NCBI RefSeq assembly: GCF_003337575.1
Contig: NZ_QPJM01000004.1
Location: 326,789 to 390,788, forward strand
Direction: 5' to 3'
DNA: 64,000 nucleotides
Source: Phyllobacterium bourgognense
GTDB taxonomy: Bacteria > Pseudomonadota > Alphaproteobacteria > Rhizobiales > Rhizobiaceae
Made by a program: the position numbers and the translations under genes. Below the pieces are notes generated by a model that saw only the letters and a program-made list of their open reading frames with translations, did no database searches and was not told where the DNA came from. Numbering within the stretch: the stretch's first letter is position 1; each line of letters begins with the position of its first letter. Shown here piece by piece: positions 37,277-48,418 of this stretch.

Positions 37277-37924
37277 ATGCCGAATCTTGAAAATCTTAAG
37301 AAGCAAGCCAAGCAGTATTTGCGTTGGCATCGGGAGCGGTACTATCCCGTGGCCGCTGAAATCAGGGCCGTTTTGCCACGGTTTCAACACCTTGGTGACA
37401 GTGAGATACTGGAAGCGAGCTTCAAACTCTCTGACGCGCAAGAACTTGTCGCACGTCAAATGGGGTTCGAGGGATGGCCGGCGCTCAAGTCAGGAGCCCA
37501 ATCCATGAGCACACAATTCAAAAGGACCGCACTACGTCCCGTTCTTGCTTCGACCTCGGCGCAACTCTTTGTGAGCGACATTCAGGTGTCGTGCAGCTTT
37601 TTCACCGACAAGCTCGGATTCACCATTGACTTCATCTACGGCGAACCGCCGTTCTACGGACAGGTCATTCGCGACAAGGCGCGGCTCGCGCTACGGCTGG
37701 TGTGCGAACCAGTATTCGTGAATGACATCCGGGAGCGTGAGCACCTGCTCTCCGCATCGATCACAGTCGATACAGCCGATGAGATCAAACAACTTTTTCT
37801 GGATTTTCAGGCCAACGGCGTGCCGTTTCATCAGACGATCAAGAAAGAACCGTGGGGTGCCCGAAATTTCATTGTGTTGGATCCAGATGGGAATCTCATA
37901 CTATTTGCGGGTCCAGCAGGCTGA
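37277..37924 (+). CDS. VOC / glyoxalase-superfamily protein with N-terminal extension
   Basis: A 215-residue protein. Residues about 85-215 form one VOC module with the typical end ARNFIVLDPDGNLILFAGPA (metal-ligand glutamate replaced by Leu/Phe context, so metal binding is uncertain). Residues 1-76 are a separate, mostly helical domain (NLENLKKQAKQYLRWHRERY and LSDAQELVARQMGFEGWPAL). An internal ATG at residue 77 could yield the VOC part alone. The gene stands alone after the glp terminator. Function in the glyoxalase/bleomycin-resistance superfamily cannot be specified. Confidence 0.82.
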   Translation: MPNLENLKKQAKQYLRWHRERYYPVAAEIRAVLPRFQHLGDSEILEASFKLSDAQELVARQMGFEGWPALKSGAQSMSTQFKRTALRPVLASTSAQLFVSDIQVSCSFFTDKLGFTIDFIYGEPPFYGQVIRDKARLALRLVCEPVFVNDIREREHLLSASITVDTADEIKQLFLDFQANGVPFHQTIKKEPWGARNFIVLDPDGNLILFAGPAG

Positions 37925-37939
37925 ACTTTGGTCCGATCT

Positions 37940-39103
37940 TCAAACGCCGTAAACCTGCAGCAGGCTCTTCATTCGGCTGACCGCAAGCTCGGGCTTGTCC
38001 AGAACATTCGCCTGATCGGCCAGCCGGAAGATATCCGCATAGTGAACGATACTGCGCGCCGATTGCAGGCCCGCCGGCATGGTGAAATGGCTTTGATGGC
38101 CGTTGAGCCAGGCGAGGAATACCACCCCGGCCTTGTAGTATTGAGTAGGGGCTTGGAAAATCTTGCGCGACAGCGGTACGGTCGGCTCGATGACGTTGCG
38201 GAAGGCCTGCGTTTCGCCTTTCGCAAGATGCGCCAAGGCCTTGGACGCCGAGGGCGCTACCGCATCGAAGATGCCAAGCAGCGCATGGCTGTAACGTTCG
38301 CCATCGCCTTCGATCAATCCGGCATAGTTGAAATCATCCCCGGTGAAACAGAGCACGCCTTCCGGCAGCCGCTGGCGCAATCCGATTTCCTTGGCGTTGT
38401 CGAGCAACGAAATCTTTATGCCCTCGATCTTGTCCCTGTTGTCGCCGATGATGGCGAGAACGGTTTCCAGGGCATGTTCGAACGATGGGGAGCCCCAATA
38501 GCCGGCTAACTGCGGGTCGAACATGTCTCCAAGCCAATGCAGGACGACCTTGTTGCCGGTCTGGCGCAGGATCTCGCCATAGACCATACGGTAGTCGTCC
38601 GCGGTACGGGCAACGCGGGCCAGAGCCCGGCTCGCCATCATGACAGCCCGTCCGCCCTCCGCCTCGACAAATCCGATCTGCGTCTCATAGGCTTCGATCA
38701 CGTCGTGGAGGCTCCTGGCATCCTCCGGCGCCAGTTGATCGGTACCGGCGCCGCAGGCAAGGTCCGCTCCATCAAAAGTCCGCGCCTCGGCCAGCGATCG
38801 CCGGATCAGTTCCTGTGCACCTGCCCAATCAACACCCATGCCTCGCTGTGCCGTATCCATTGCCTCGGCGATCTTGAAACCAAGCGACCATAGGTGATGG
38901 CGAAATGCCATAGTTGCATCCCAATCGATTGCGGGTGCATCCCAAGGCCGGGCGTCGCGCAATGGATCGGAAACCACATGGGCGGCCGCATAGGCGATCC
39001 GGTTGAACGTTGGCGGGCTTGAAGGCGCGGCAATCGGAACGCCGGTCAAGGCGTAATCGAAGGTCGCCCCGCTCGCATTCGGCAGTTGAATTTTCAGGGT
39101 CAT
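37940..39103 (-). CDS. DUF993 protein (dihydrodipicolinate synthase-like aldolase superfamily)
   Basis: A 387-residue protein of DUF993, which is annotated as dihydrodipicolinate synthase-family. Conserved stretches include FDGADLACGAGTDQL, LHWLGDMFDPQLAGYWGS, KIEGIKISLLDN (the Lys in the place of the Schiff-base lysine) and FTGDDFNYAGLI. The ATG at 39103 is preferred, with GGGAG upstream. It is divergent from the LacI gene, with an operator 36 bases upstream. A lyase or aldolase acting on a sugar-derived keto acid is inferred; no reaction is known to me. Confidence 0.85.
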   Translation of the reverse strand: MTLKIQLPNASGATFDYALTGVPIAAPSSPPTFNRIAYAAAHVVSDPLRDARPWDAPAIDWDATMAFRHHLWSLGFKIAEAMDTAQRGMGVDWAGAQELIRRSLAEARTFDGADLACGAGTDQLAPEDARSLHDVIEAYETQIGFVEAEGGRAVMMASRALARVARTADDYRMVYGEILRQTGNKVVLHWLGDMFDPQLAGYWGSPSFEHALETVLAIIGDNRDKIEGIKISLLDNAKEIGLRQRLPEGVLCFTGDDFNYAGLIEGDGERYSHALLGIFDAVAPSASKALAHLAKGETQAFRNVIEPTVPLSRKIFQAPTQYYKAGVVFLAWLNGHQSHFTMPAGLQSARSIVHYADIFRLADQANVLDKPELAVSRMKSLLQVYGV

Positions 39104-39138
39104 TCTGCATCGCTCCCGGAACAATCAGCCTCTTCTAA

Positions 39139-39154
39139 TTTGGAACGTTCCAAA
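39139..39154. promoter_or_regulatory. Operator copy 1, TTTGGAACGTTCCAAA
   Basis: A perfect 16-base palindrome 36 bases upstream of the DUF993 start, in the divergent promoter region of the lacI-type gene. A second copy with the same 14-base core lies at 39236-39249, 96 bases centre to centre. The central CG with symmetric arms is the LacI-family operator form. Confidence 0.8.
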
Positions 39155-39235
39155 AAACAAGCAACAATTTAATGGCATCAGAAATTAATAATATTCCGCA
39201 GTAAGGCGTCGCAGCAATAAAACCTCTTGACGAAT

Positions 39236-39249
39236 TTGGAACGTTCCAA
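39236..39249. promoter_or_regulatory. Operator copy 2, TTGGAACGTTCCAA
   Basis: A perfect 14-base palindrome identical to the core of the copy at 39139-39154. It lies 28 bases before the TTG proposed as regulator start and only four bases before the ATG at 39254, which argues against that ATG. Two sites about nine helical turns apart would allow looping by a tetrameric LacI-type repressor. Confidence 0.8.
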
Positions 39250-39277
39250 TTATATGAAGGCCGATGGAGGATTTTCG

Positions 39278-41313
<2,036 letters not shown>

Positions 41314-41329
41314 GAAAACGAATACCGAT

Positions 41330-42931
41330 ATGAACAAGCACATCACCCCCGAAGAGGCCGCGAAACTCATTCCCGATGAAGCGATCATTTCGGTCTCGTC
41401 TTCGAGCGGTCTCGGCTGTCCGGATCTGATGTTGAAGGCCATCGGCGCTCGCTTCGATGCGACTGGTCATCCGCGCGATCTTACGACACTGCATCCGATT
41501 GCGGCGGGGGATATGAGCGGCATCAAGGGTGTCGATCACATCGCCAAGAAGGGCTTGCTCAAGAAGATTATCGGCGGCTCCTATCCGTCCGGCCCGTCCA
41601 GCGCTGAACCTCCGCTGATCTGGCAGATGATCGGCAATGATGAGGTGGCGGCCTACAACATTCCTTCCGGCATTCTGTTCGATATGCACCGGGAAGCGGC
41701 GGCGAAGCGCCCGGGCGTTTTCACCAAGGTCGGGCTCGATACTTTTGTCGACCCGGACCGGCAGGGCTGCGCCATGAATGCCTCCGCCGCCGAAGAGCCG
41801 GTCGTTCGCAAGATCGAGTTCGGCGGCGAAGAGTGGCTGTTCTTCAAGCCCATCATTCCGCAGGTCGCGATCATCCGCGCCACCACAGCTGATGAGCGCG
41901 GCAATCTCACCTACGAGCACGAAGGGGCCTATCTCGGCGGCTTCGATCAGGCGCTGGCGGTGCGCAACAATGGCGGCATCGTCATCGCGCAGGTCAAACG
42001 CTTCACCAAGAGCGGTTCGATGAAGCCGCACGATGTGCGCGTTCCCGGCATCCTCGTGGATTACGTCGTGATTGACCCCGACCAGAAGCAGACCACGCAA
42101 ACGCTCTACGATCCGGCTATTTCCGGCGAAATTTTCCATCCGCTCGAAGATTTCGCGCTCCCGGATTTCAATATCCAGAAAGTCATTGCGCGCCGCGTCG
42201 CAACCGAGCTCGAAACTGGCAGTGCCGTCAATCTCGGCTTCGGCATTTCCGCCAACGTGCCGCGCATTCTGCTTGAGGAGGGCTTGCACGGTGCAGTCAC
42301 CTGGGTGATCGAGCAGGGACCTGTCGGCGGTATCCCGCTTCTGGATTTCGCGTTCGGCTGCGCTTCCAACGCGGAAGCGTTCGTGCCCTCACCGCACCAG
42401 TTTACCTATTTCCAGGGCGCGGGTTTTGATGCCTCGCTGCTGTCGTTCCTCGAGATCGACAAGTCCGGCTCGGTCAACGTGTCGAAGCTCAGCTTCCGCC
42501 CGCATGTAACAGCTGGAGCAGGCGGTTTTGTCGATATCACCGCAAGGGCGCGCAAGATCGTGTTCTCCGGCATGTTCAATGCGGGCGCGAAGGTTCATGT
42601 CGAGGATGGAAAGCTGGTCATCGAAAAGGAAGGCAAGCTGAAGAAGCTCGTCACGCAAGTCGAGCACGTCACTTTCTCCGGCCGTCGCGCCGTCGAGCAA
42701 GGTCAGGACATCACCTATGTCACCGAACGTTGCGTCATGGTCCTGAGGCCGGAAGGCGTGGTCCTGACCGAAATCGCGCCGGGCGTAGACCTGCAGACCG
42801 ACATTCTCGATCAATCGGAATTCCCGCTGGTCGTTGCCCGCGATCTAAAGCTGATGGATGCGCATCTGTTTGTGCCGGAGCCATTCGGCCTGAAGTTGCC
42901 GCAGAAACCGCAAAGGACGCTCCATGGCTGA
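41330..42931 (+). CDS. Acyl-CoA:acetate/3-ketoacid CoA-transferase family protein (YdiF-like)
   Basis: A 533-residue class I CoA-transferase with alpha and beta parts fused, close in length to E. coli YdiF (531). The glycine-rich part GGSYPSGPSSAEPPLIW is near residue 80, and the active-site glutamate is in VTWVIEQGPVGGIPLL near residue 330. The ATG at 41330 is chosen because the open frame upstream overlaps the preceding gene. It transfers CoA onto a short organic acid. In this operon it may activate an acid made from a sugar; this is inference. Confidence 0.88.
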   Translation: MNKHITPEEAAKLIPDEAIISVSSSSGLGCPDLMLKAIGARFDATGHPRDLTTLHPIAAGDMSGIKGVDHIAKKGLLKKIIGGSYPSGPSSAEPPLIWQMIGNDEVAAYNIPSGILFDMHREAAAKRPGVFTKVGLDTFVDPDRQGCAMNASAAEEPVVRKIEFGGEEWLFFKPIIPQVAIIRATTADERGNLTYEHEGAYLGGFDQALAVRNNGGIVIAQVKRFTKSGSMKPHDVRVPGILVDYVVIDPDQKQTTQTLYDPAISGEIFHPLEDFALPDFNIQKVIARRVATELETGSAVNLGFGISANVPRILLEEGLHGAVTWVIEQGPVGGIPLLDFAFGCASNAEAFVPSPHQFTYFQGAGFDASLLSFLEIDKSGSVNVSKLSFRPHVTAGAGGFVDITARARKIVFSGMFNAGAKVHVEDGKLVIEKEGKLKKLVTQVEHVTFSGRRAVEQGQDITYVTERCVMVLRPEGVVLTEIAPGVDLQTDILDQSEFPLVVARDLKLMDAHLFVPEPFGLKLPQKPQRTLHG

Positions 42932-43703
42932 CCCGCGCATCAACGTCGCCTTCGCCGGCCCTATTGCCACGATTACCGTGTCGCGTCCGGAAAAGCTCAA
43001 TGCCTTCGACCTCGACATGTTGAAGGACCTGAGCGCTGCCTGCGATGCAGTGGAGACCAACGCGCAGGTGCGGGTCGCGATCCTCACCGGCGCCGGCAAG
43101 GCATTTTCCGCAGGCGGCGATATCAAGGCTTGGGCAGCGATGACGCCAAATGAGTTCGGCCATGCCTGGGTGCGTTTCGGCCATCGTGTTTTCGAACGGC
43201 TGGCGACACTGCGTGTGCCGTTGATCGCGGCTCTTAACGGCCATGCGCTGGGCGGCGGCCTCGAATTGGCTGCTGCGGCGGATATCCGTATCGCAGAAAC
43301 ACAGATCAAGCTCGGCCTGCCGGAGACCGGCCTCGGCATGGTGCCGGGCTGGTCCGGCACGCAGCGGCTGGTCCGGCGTTTTGGCGCGCAGGTGGTTCGC
43401 CGCATGGCGCTTGGCGGCGAGATCTTTACCGCCGGCGAAGGACAGGCACTCGGCCTCGTCGATCATGTGGTCGAAACCGGTACCGCGGTTTCGACGGCGC
43501 AAGCCTATGCAGAGCGCATCACCAAGCGCGGCCCGGCTGCCGTGGAGGTGGCAAAACTGATGATCGCTTCAGCCAATGGCGAAGACAATGGAACGGCGGT
43601 CGAGGCACTTGGCTCGATCCTCGTCGCAAAAACTGCGGACCTCAAAGAAGGTGTTTCGGCCTTTGCCGAAAAACGTGAGCCCGTGTTCAAGGGAGAATGG
43701 TAA
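42924..43703 (+). CDS. Enoyl-CoA hydratase/isomerase (crotonase) family protein
   Basis: A 259-residue crotonase. The oxyanion hole is in SAGGDIKAW and NGHALGGGLELAAAADIR; the two catalytic glutamates of true hydratases are present (in GGGLELA and in LPETGLGMVPG). It overlaps the CoA-transferase gene by eight bases. With the transferase it forms a CoA-thioester step that is unexpected in a sugar operon. Hydratase, lyase or hydrolase activity on a hydroxyacyl-CoA is possible. Confidence 0.9.
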   Translation: MADPRINVAFAGPIATITVSRPEKLNAFDLDMLKDLSAACDAVETNAQVRVAILTGAGKAFSAGGDIKAWAAMTPNEFGHAWVRFGHRVFERLATLRVPLIAALNGHALGGGLELAAAADIRIAETQIKLGLPETGLGMVPGWSGTQRLVRRFGAQVVRRMALGGEIFTAGEGQALGLVDHVVETGTAVSTAQAYAERITKRGPAAVEVAKLMIASANGEDNGTAVEALGSILVAKTADLKEGVSAFAEKREPVFKGEW

Positions 43704-45211
43704 TGACAGTTCTGGTGCGGCCTCAGGCACTCGATAATTTCAAGGTGCGTGAATTCCAGATGCTGATCGACGGGCAATGGACCGACGGCGCCGAAGGCGG
43801 CGTCATTGAGCGCAAAAGCCCCGGTCATGGCGTGGTCGTCTCGCGTTACCAGGCAGCGACCAAGGCTGATGCGACACGCGCAATTGCCGCCGCCCGCCAT
43901 GCATTCGACAATGGCCCTTGGTCTACAATGACCGGCGCGGAGCGTTCGAACATCATTCTCAAGGCCGCCGACCTCATCGCAGCGCGTTCCGAAGAACTTG
44001 CCTGGCTTGACTGTATCGAGTCCGGCAAACCAATCAGCCAGGCCAAGGCCGAACTCGGTGGCGCCGTCGATATCTGGCGCTACGCGGCTGCACTTGGCCG
44101 CGACTTGCATGGCGAAAGCTATAACACGCTTGGAGATGCAACACTGGGTGTCGTCCTGCGCGAGGCGATCGGTGTCGTCTCGATCATAACGCCCTGGAAT
44201 TTCCCCTTCCTCATCGTAAGCCAGAAGTTACCCTTCGCGCTCGCCGCCGGGTGCACCGCTGTGGTGAAACCATCTGAGCTGACATCCGGCTCGACGCTGG
44301 TGCTTGGTGAAATTCTGATGGAAGCCGGCGTTCCGGCTGGCGTGGTCAATATTGTCGTCGGCACGGGTGCCGAGGTTGGTGCGCCAATGACCACGCACCC
44401 GGATGTCGACATGGTCTCGTTCACCGGCTCGACGCTTGTCGGCAAGCTGACCATGGCCAATGCCGCCCAGACCCTGAAGAAGGTCTCGCTTGAACTTGGC
44501 GGCAAGAACCCGCAGATCGTGTTTCCCGATGCCAATCTCGACGATTTCATCGATGCGGCAGTGTTCGGTGCCTACTTCAACGCAGGCGAATGCTGCAATG
44601 CCGGGTCCCGCCTGATCGTTCATCGCGATATTGCCGACGAGGTCGTGCATCGTGTCGCAGCGCTCTCCGCCAAGGTCAGGGTTGGCGATCCGCTCGATCC
44701 GCAAACCAAGGTTGGCGCGATCATAACGCCGGAGCATCTCGCCAAGGTCGGCGCCTACGTCCGCAACGCCGCTTCTGCGGGAGCGAATGTCAGCCATGGC
44801 GGTGAAGCGCTCGATCTCGGCATGGGACAGTTCATGGCACCGACGATCCTTTCGGCAGTCCAGCCGGAGATGGCCGTGGCGCGGGAAGAGGTATTCGGAC
44901 CGGTGCTGTCTGTGCTAACATTCGACACGCAGGAGGATGCCATCCGTATCGCGAATTCCATCGATTATGGACTGTCCGCTGGCGTCTGGAGCCGCGACTT
45001 CGATACCTGCATGACAGTCGGCCGCCAGGTACGTGCTGGAACTATCTGGATGAACACCTTCATGGACGGCGCATCGGAGCTGCCCTTCGGCGGATACAAG
45101 CAATCCGGGCTCGGCCGTGAACTCGGCAGGCACGCGGTAGAGGACTATACGGAAACCAAGACTTTGAACATGCACATGGGTAGGAGGAAAGTAGTATGGT
45201 CAGGAGACTAA
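43703..45211 (+). CDS. NAD-dependent aldehyde dehydrogenase
   Basis: A 502-residue aldehyde dehydrogenase. Visible are the cofactor site ITPWNFPFLI, FTGSTLVGK, the general-base glutamate in SLELGGKNPQIV and the nucleophile in FNAGECCNAGSRL. The start at 43703 is preferred over ATG 43697 because GGGAGA then has normal spacing; it overlaps the crotonase stop by one base. It would oxidise an aldehyde made by the crotonase or DUF993 step, or by the GMC enzymes. Confidence 0.93.
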   Translation: MTVLVRPQALDNFKVREFQMLIDGQWTDGAEGGVIERKSPGHGVVVSRYQAATKADATRAIAAARHAFDNGPWSTMTGAERSNIILKAADLIAARSEELAWLDCIESGKPISQAKAELGGAVDIWRYAAALGRDLHGESYNTLGDATLGVVLREAIGVVSIITPWNFPFLIVSQKLPFALAAGCTAVVKPSELTSGSTLVLGEILMEAGVPAGVVNIVVGTGAEVGAPMTTHPDVDMVSFTGSTLVGKLTMANAAQTLKKVSLELGGKNPQIVFPDANLDDFIDAAVFGAYFNAGECCNAGSRLIVHRDIADEVVHRVAALSAKVRVGDPLDPQTKVGAIITPEHLAKVGAYVRNAASAGANVSHGGEALDLGMGQFMAPTILSAVQPEMAVAREEVFGPVLSVLTFDTQEDAIRIANSIDYGLSAGVWSRDFDTCMTVGRQVRAGTIWMNTFMDGASELPFGGYKQSGLGRELGRHAVEDYTETKTLNMHMGRRKVVWSGD

Positions 45212-45317
45212 ATCGATTGTAATAGCCGTTCTGCCTATTGTATGAATGCCCCGGACCTAAGGGCACCTTCGGTCGGACAAGTTAAATTTTATCTCTTTTT
45301 TCTCTGGGAGGATCGTT

Positions 45318-46565
45318 ATGAAAAAGCTGATGAATACTGTTGCCGCTGCAGCAATGCTGCTCGGTACAGCAACGATGGCCCGTGCGGCCGAAAACGTCGA
45401 GGTCCTGCATTGGTGGACCTCCGGCGGTGAAGCGACGGCGCTGGAAGTGCTCAAGAAGGATCTCGAATCCAAGGGCATCACCTGGTCCGACATGCCGGTT
45501 TCCGGTGGTGGCGGTACGGAAGCCATGACTGTTCTGCGTGCCCGTGTTACGGCCGGCAATCCGCCGACAGCCGTACAGATGCTCGGTTTCGACATCACCG
45601 ACTGGGCGAAACAGGGTGCTCTCGGCAATCTCGATGAAGTTGCTGCCAAGGAAAAATGGGATGACGTGATCCCGACCGCCCTGCAGAAGTTCTCGAAATA
45701 TGACGGCCACTGGATTGCAGCGCCGGTCAACGTGCATTCGACCAACTGGATCTGGATCAACAAGGCTGCCCTCGACAAGGCCGGTGGCAAGGAGCCTGCT
45801 AACTGGGATGAGCTGATCGCTCTTCTCGACAACTTCAAGGCGCAGGGCATTACGCCGATCGCCCATGGTGGCGTGCCATGGCAGGATGCGACGATTTTCG
45901 ATGCTGTCGTCCTTTCTCTCGGCAACGACTTCTACAAGTCGGCGTTCATCGACCTTGATCCCGCTGCTCTTGGCAGCGACAAGATGAAGGTAGCCTTCGA
46001 CCGCATGACCAAGCTGCGTACCTATGTGGATGACAACTTCTCCGGTCGCGACTGGAATCTTGCTTCCGCAATGGTCATCGAAAACAAGGCAGGTCTGCAG
46101 TTCATGGGCGATTGGGCCAAGGGCGAATTCGTCAAGGCTGGCAAGGTGCCAGGCAAAGATTTCGTCTGCATGCGCTTCCCGGGTACTCAGGGTTCGGTCA
46201 CCTTCAACTCCGACCAGTTCGCCATGTTCAAGGTCAGTGAAGCACAGCTCAAGCCGCAGCTCGTCATGGCGTCGGCCATTGAAAGCCCGACCTTCCAGTC
46301 GGCGTTCAATGTCGTAAAGGGTTCTGCTCCAGCGCGTACCGATGTACCGGATACGGCTTTTGATGATTGCGGCAAGAAGGCCATCAAGGATCTTGCCGAA
46401 GCCAACAAGGCAGGCACGCTCTTTGGGTCCATGGCCCATGGTCATGCCAATCCGGCAGCTGTCAAGAACGCCATCTATGACGTCGTGACCCGTGAATTCA
46501 ACGGCGACTTGACCTCGGAAGAAGCTGTCAAGGAACTCGTTTCGGCTGTTGAAGCGGCGAAATAA
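45318..46565 (+). CDS. CUT1 sugar ABC transporter substrate-binding protein (glucose/mannose-like)
   Basis: A 415-residue binding protein. The signal peptide is [19 protein letters not shown] (cleavage near residue 23), followed by [20 protein letters not shown], a start typical of the glucose/mannose-type binding proteins of Rhizobiales. Later motifs include MGDWAKGEF and [24 protein letters not shown] ribosome site precedes the ATG. A 106-base gap after the dehydrogenase gene may hold its own promoter. The ligand is probably a hexose or glycoside. Confidence 0.92.
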   Translation: MKKLMNTVAAAAMLLGTATMARAAENVEVLHWWTSGGEATALEVLKKDLESKGITWSDMPVSGGGGTEAMTVLRARVTAGNPPTAVQMLGFDITDWAKQGALGNLDEVAAKEKWDDVIPTALQKFSKYDGHWIAAPVNVHSTNWIWINKAALDKAGGKEPANWDELIALLDNFKAQGITPIAHGGVPWQDATIFDAVVLSLGNDFYKSAFIDLDPAALGSDKMKVAFDRMTKLRTYVDDNFSGRDWNLASAMVIENKAGLQFMGDWAKGEFVKAGKVPGKDFVCMRFPGTQGSVTFNSDQFAMFKVSEAQLKPQLVMASAIESPTFQSAFNVVKGSAPARTDVPDTAFDDCGKKAIKDLAEANKAGTLFGSMAHGHANPAAVKNAIYDVVTREFNGDLTSEEAVKELVSAVEAAK

Positions 46566-46576
46566 GTTAGGCGTTT

Positions 46577-46604
46577 CTGTCCGGGGCGATGTCGCCCCGG
46601 ACAG
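46577..46604 (+). promoter_or_regulatory. Strong hairpin between binding-protein and permease genes
   Basis: A 13-base-pair perfect stem (CTGTCCGGGGCGA / TCGCCCCGGACAG) with a two-base TG loop follows the binding-protein stop by 12 bases. No T-run follows, so read-through is expected. It would shield the binding-protein mRNA and reduce permease output, as described for malE-malF. Compare 22812-22843. Confidence 0.75.
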
Positions 46605-46657
46605 GTTCCCCGCGATGCTTCGCGGCAATATAAGATTACACATCGAGGGGTGAGGCT

Positions 46658-47536
46658 ATGGATACCCGCAGCCGCATACAGGACCTGATACCGAAACTGG
46701 TATTGGGACCGAGTTTTCTGATCGTCCTGATTTTCGTCTACGGCTTCATCGCCTATACCGGCATCCTGTCGTTCACCGACAGCAAGATGCTGCCATCCTA
46801 CGGCTTTGTCGGTTTCGATAACTACCGCAGGCTCTGGGCGTTGCCACATTGGTGGCGCGCGATCACCAATCTCGGTATTTTCGCCTCGCTCTATATCATC
46901 ATCTGCACGGTCATCGGTCTCGGTCTCGCCATCCTGCTCGACCAGAAGATCCGCATCGAAGGGCTCCTGCGCCCGATTTATCTCTACCCGATGGCACTTT
47001 CCTTCATCGTCACCGGCGTTGCGTGGAAATGGTTCCTTGATCCCGGTATCGGTCTTGAAAATACCATGCACCAATGGGGCTGGGAGAGTTTTCACTTCAA
47101 CTGGATCAAGGACTCCAAAATGGCGATCTATACGGTGGTCATCGCCGCCGTCTGGCAATCTTCCGGCTTCGTCATGGCCATGTTTCTTGCCGGTCTGCGT
47201 GGTGTCGACAATGAAATCATCAAGGCGGCGCAGATCGATGGCGCTTCGACCGGCATGATCTATCGCCGCATCATCATTCCGCTCATGCGCCCGGTTTTCC
47301 TCTCCGCCTTCGTCGTGCTCGCCCATCTCGCCATCAAGGCCTATGATCTTGTGATTGCGCTGACCGGCGGCGGACCGGGCCAGGCCACCGAATTGCCCGC
47401 GACCTTCATGTATTCCTATACTTTCACCCGCAATTCCATGGGCATCGGCGCGTCCTCAGCCATCATCATGCTGATCATGATCTTCTCGATCATCGTTCCG
47501 TATCTTTACTCGGAAATCAGAGGGGGCAGCAAATGA
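46658..47536 (+). CDS. CUT1 sugar ABC transporter permease (MalF type)
   Basis: A 292-residue permease with six membrane segments. The EAA loop reads IKAAQIDGASTGMIYRRIII, followed by VIALTGGGPGQATELPATFM. It overlaps the next permease by four bases (ATGA). It resembles the glucose/mannose-type GtsB group. Confidence 0.93.
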   Translation: MDTRSRIQDLIPKLVLGPSFLIVLIFVYGFIAYTGILSFTDSKMLPSYGFVGFDNYRRLWALPHWWRAITNLGIFASLYIIICTVIGLGLAILLDQKIRIEGLLRPIYLYPMALSFIVTGVAWKWFLDPGIGLENTMHQWGWESFHFNWIKDSKMAIYTVVIAAVWQSSGFVMAMFLAGLRGVDNEIIKAAQIDGASTGMIYRRIIIPLMRPVFLSAFVVLAHLAIKAYDLVIALTGGGPGQATELPATFMYSYTFTRNSMGIGASSAIIMLIMIFSIIVPYLYSEIRGGSK

Positions 47537-48414
47537 GTGCCCAGAGCCCGGATAATGCTATCTCCAGCGGCAAGCTGACACGCGTACTGATCTACGCGGC
47601 GCTGTTCCTGTTCGCCTTCTATTACCTGCTGCCGCTCTATGTCATGCTGGTCAATTCGCTGAAACCGCTGGACGAAATCCGTCAGGGTGGCATGCTTTCG
47701 CCGCCGCATGAATGGACCATCCAGCCCTGGCTCACAGCCTGGTCGACGGCACAAATCGGCGTGCAGCCGACAGGGCTCAGGCCCTATTTCATCAACTCGA
47801 TCCTCATGGTCGTGCCTGCGGTGGCCATCTCCACGGTTGTCGGTGCGCTCAATGGCTACGTGCTGACCAAATGGAAGTTCCGCGGCTCCAATCTGATGTT
47901 CGGCATGCTGCTGCTCGGCTGCTTCATCCCGTTCCAGATCGTGCTCATTCCCATGGCGCGCATGCTCGGGTTGCTCGGCATGGCCGGTACGATCCAGGGC
48001 CTGATCCTCGTCCACATCGTCTATGGTCTTGGCTTCACCACGCTCTACTTCCGCAACTATTACGAGGCGTTTCCAACCGAACTCGTCCGCGCGGCGCAGA
48101 TCGACGGCGCGAGCTTCTTCCAGATATTCCGCCGCATCCTTCTGCCGTCATCGGGGCCGATCATCGTCGTGTCCGTCATCTGGCAGTTCACCAATATCTG
48201 GAACGACTTCCTGTTCGGTGCCTCCTTCTCCGGTTTCTCAAGCACGCCAATGACGGTTGCGCTCAACAATCTCGTCAATTCGTCGACCGGCGTGAAGGAA
48301 TATAACGTGCATTTCGCCGGCGCCATTCTCGCAGCGCTGCCAACTCTCATCGTCTACATCGTTTCCGGACGCTATTTCGTCCGCGGCCTCATGTCCGGCG
48401 CCGTGAAGGGATAA
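47533..48414 (+). CDS. CUT1 sugar ABC transporter permease (MalG type)
   Basis: A 293-residue permease. The EAA loop is VRAAQIDGASFFQIFRRILL, then VSVIWQFTNIWNDFLFGASF, the MalG-type conserved segment. It overlaps the preceding permease by ATGA and is followed four bases later by the ATPase. Confidence 0.93.
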   Translation: MSAQSPDNAISSGKLTRVLIYAALFLFAFYYLLPLYVMLVNSLKPLDEIRQGGMLSPPHEWTIQPWLTAWSTAQIGVQPTGLRPYFINSILMVVPAVAISTVVGALNGYVLTKWKFRGSNLMFGMLLLGCFIPFQIVLIPMARMLGLLGMAGTIQGLILVHIVYGLGFTTLYFRNYYEAFPTELVRAAQIDGASFFQIFRRILLPSSGPIIVVSVIWQFTNIWNDFLFGASFSGFSSTPMTVALNNLVNSSTGVKEYNVHFAGAILAALPTLIVYIVSGRYFVRGLMSGAVKG

Positions 48415-48418
48415 ATCA

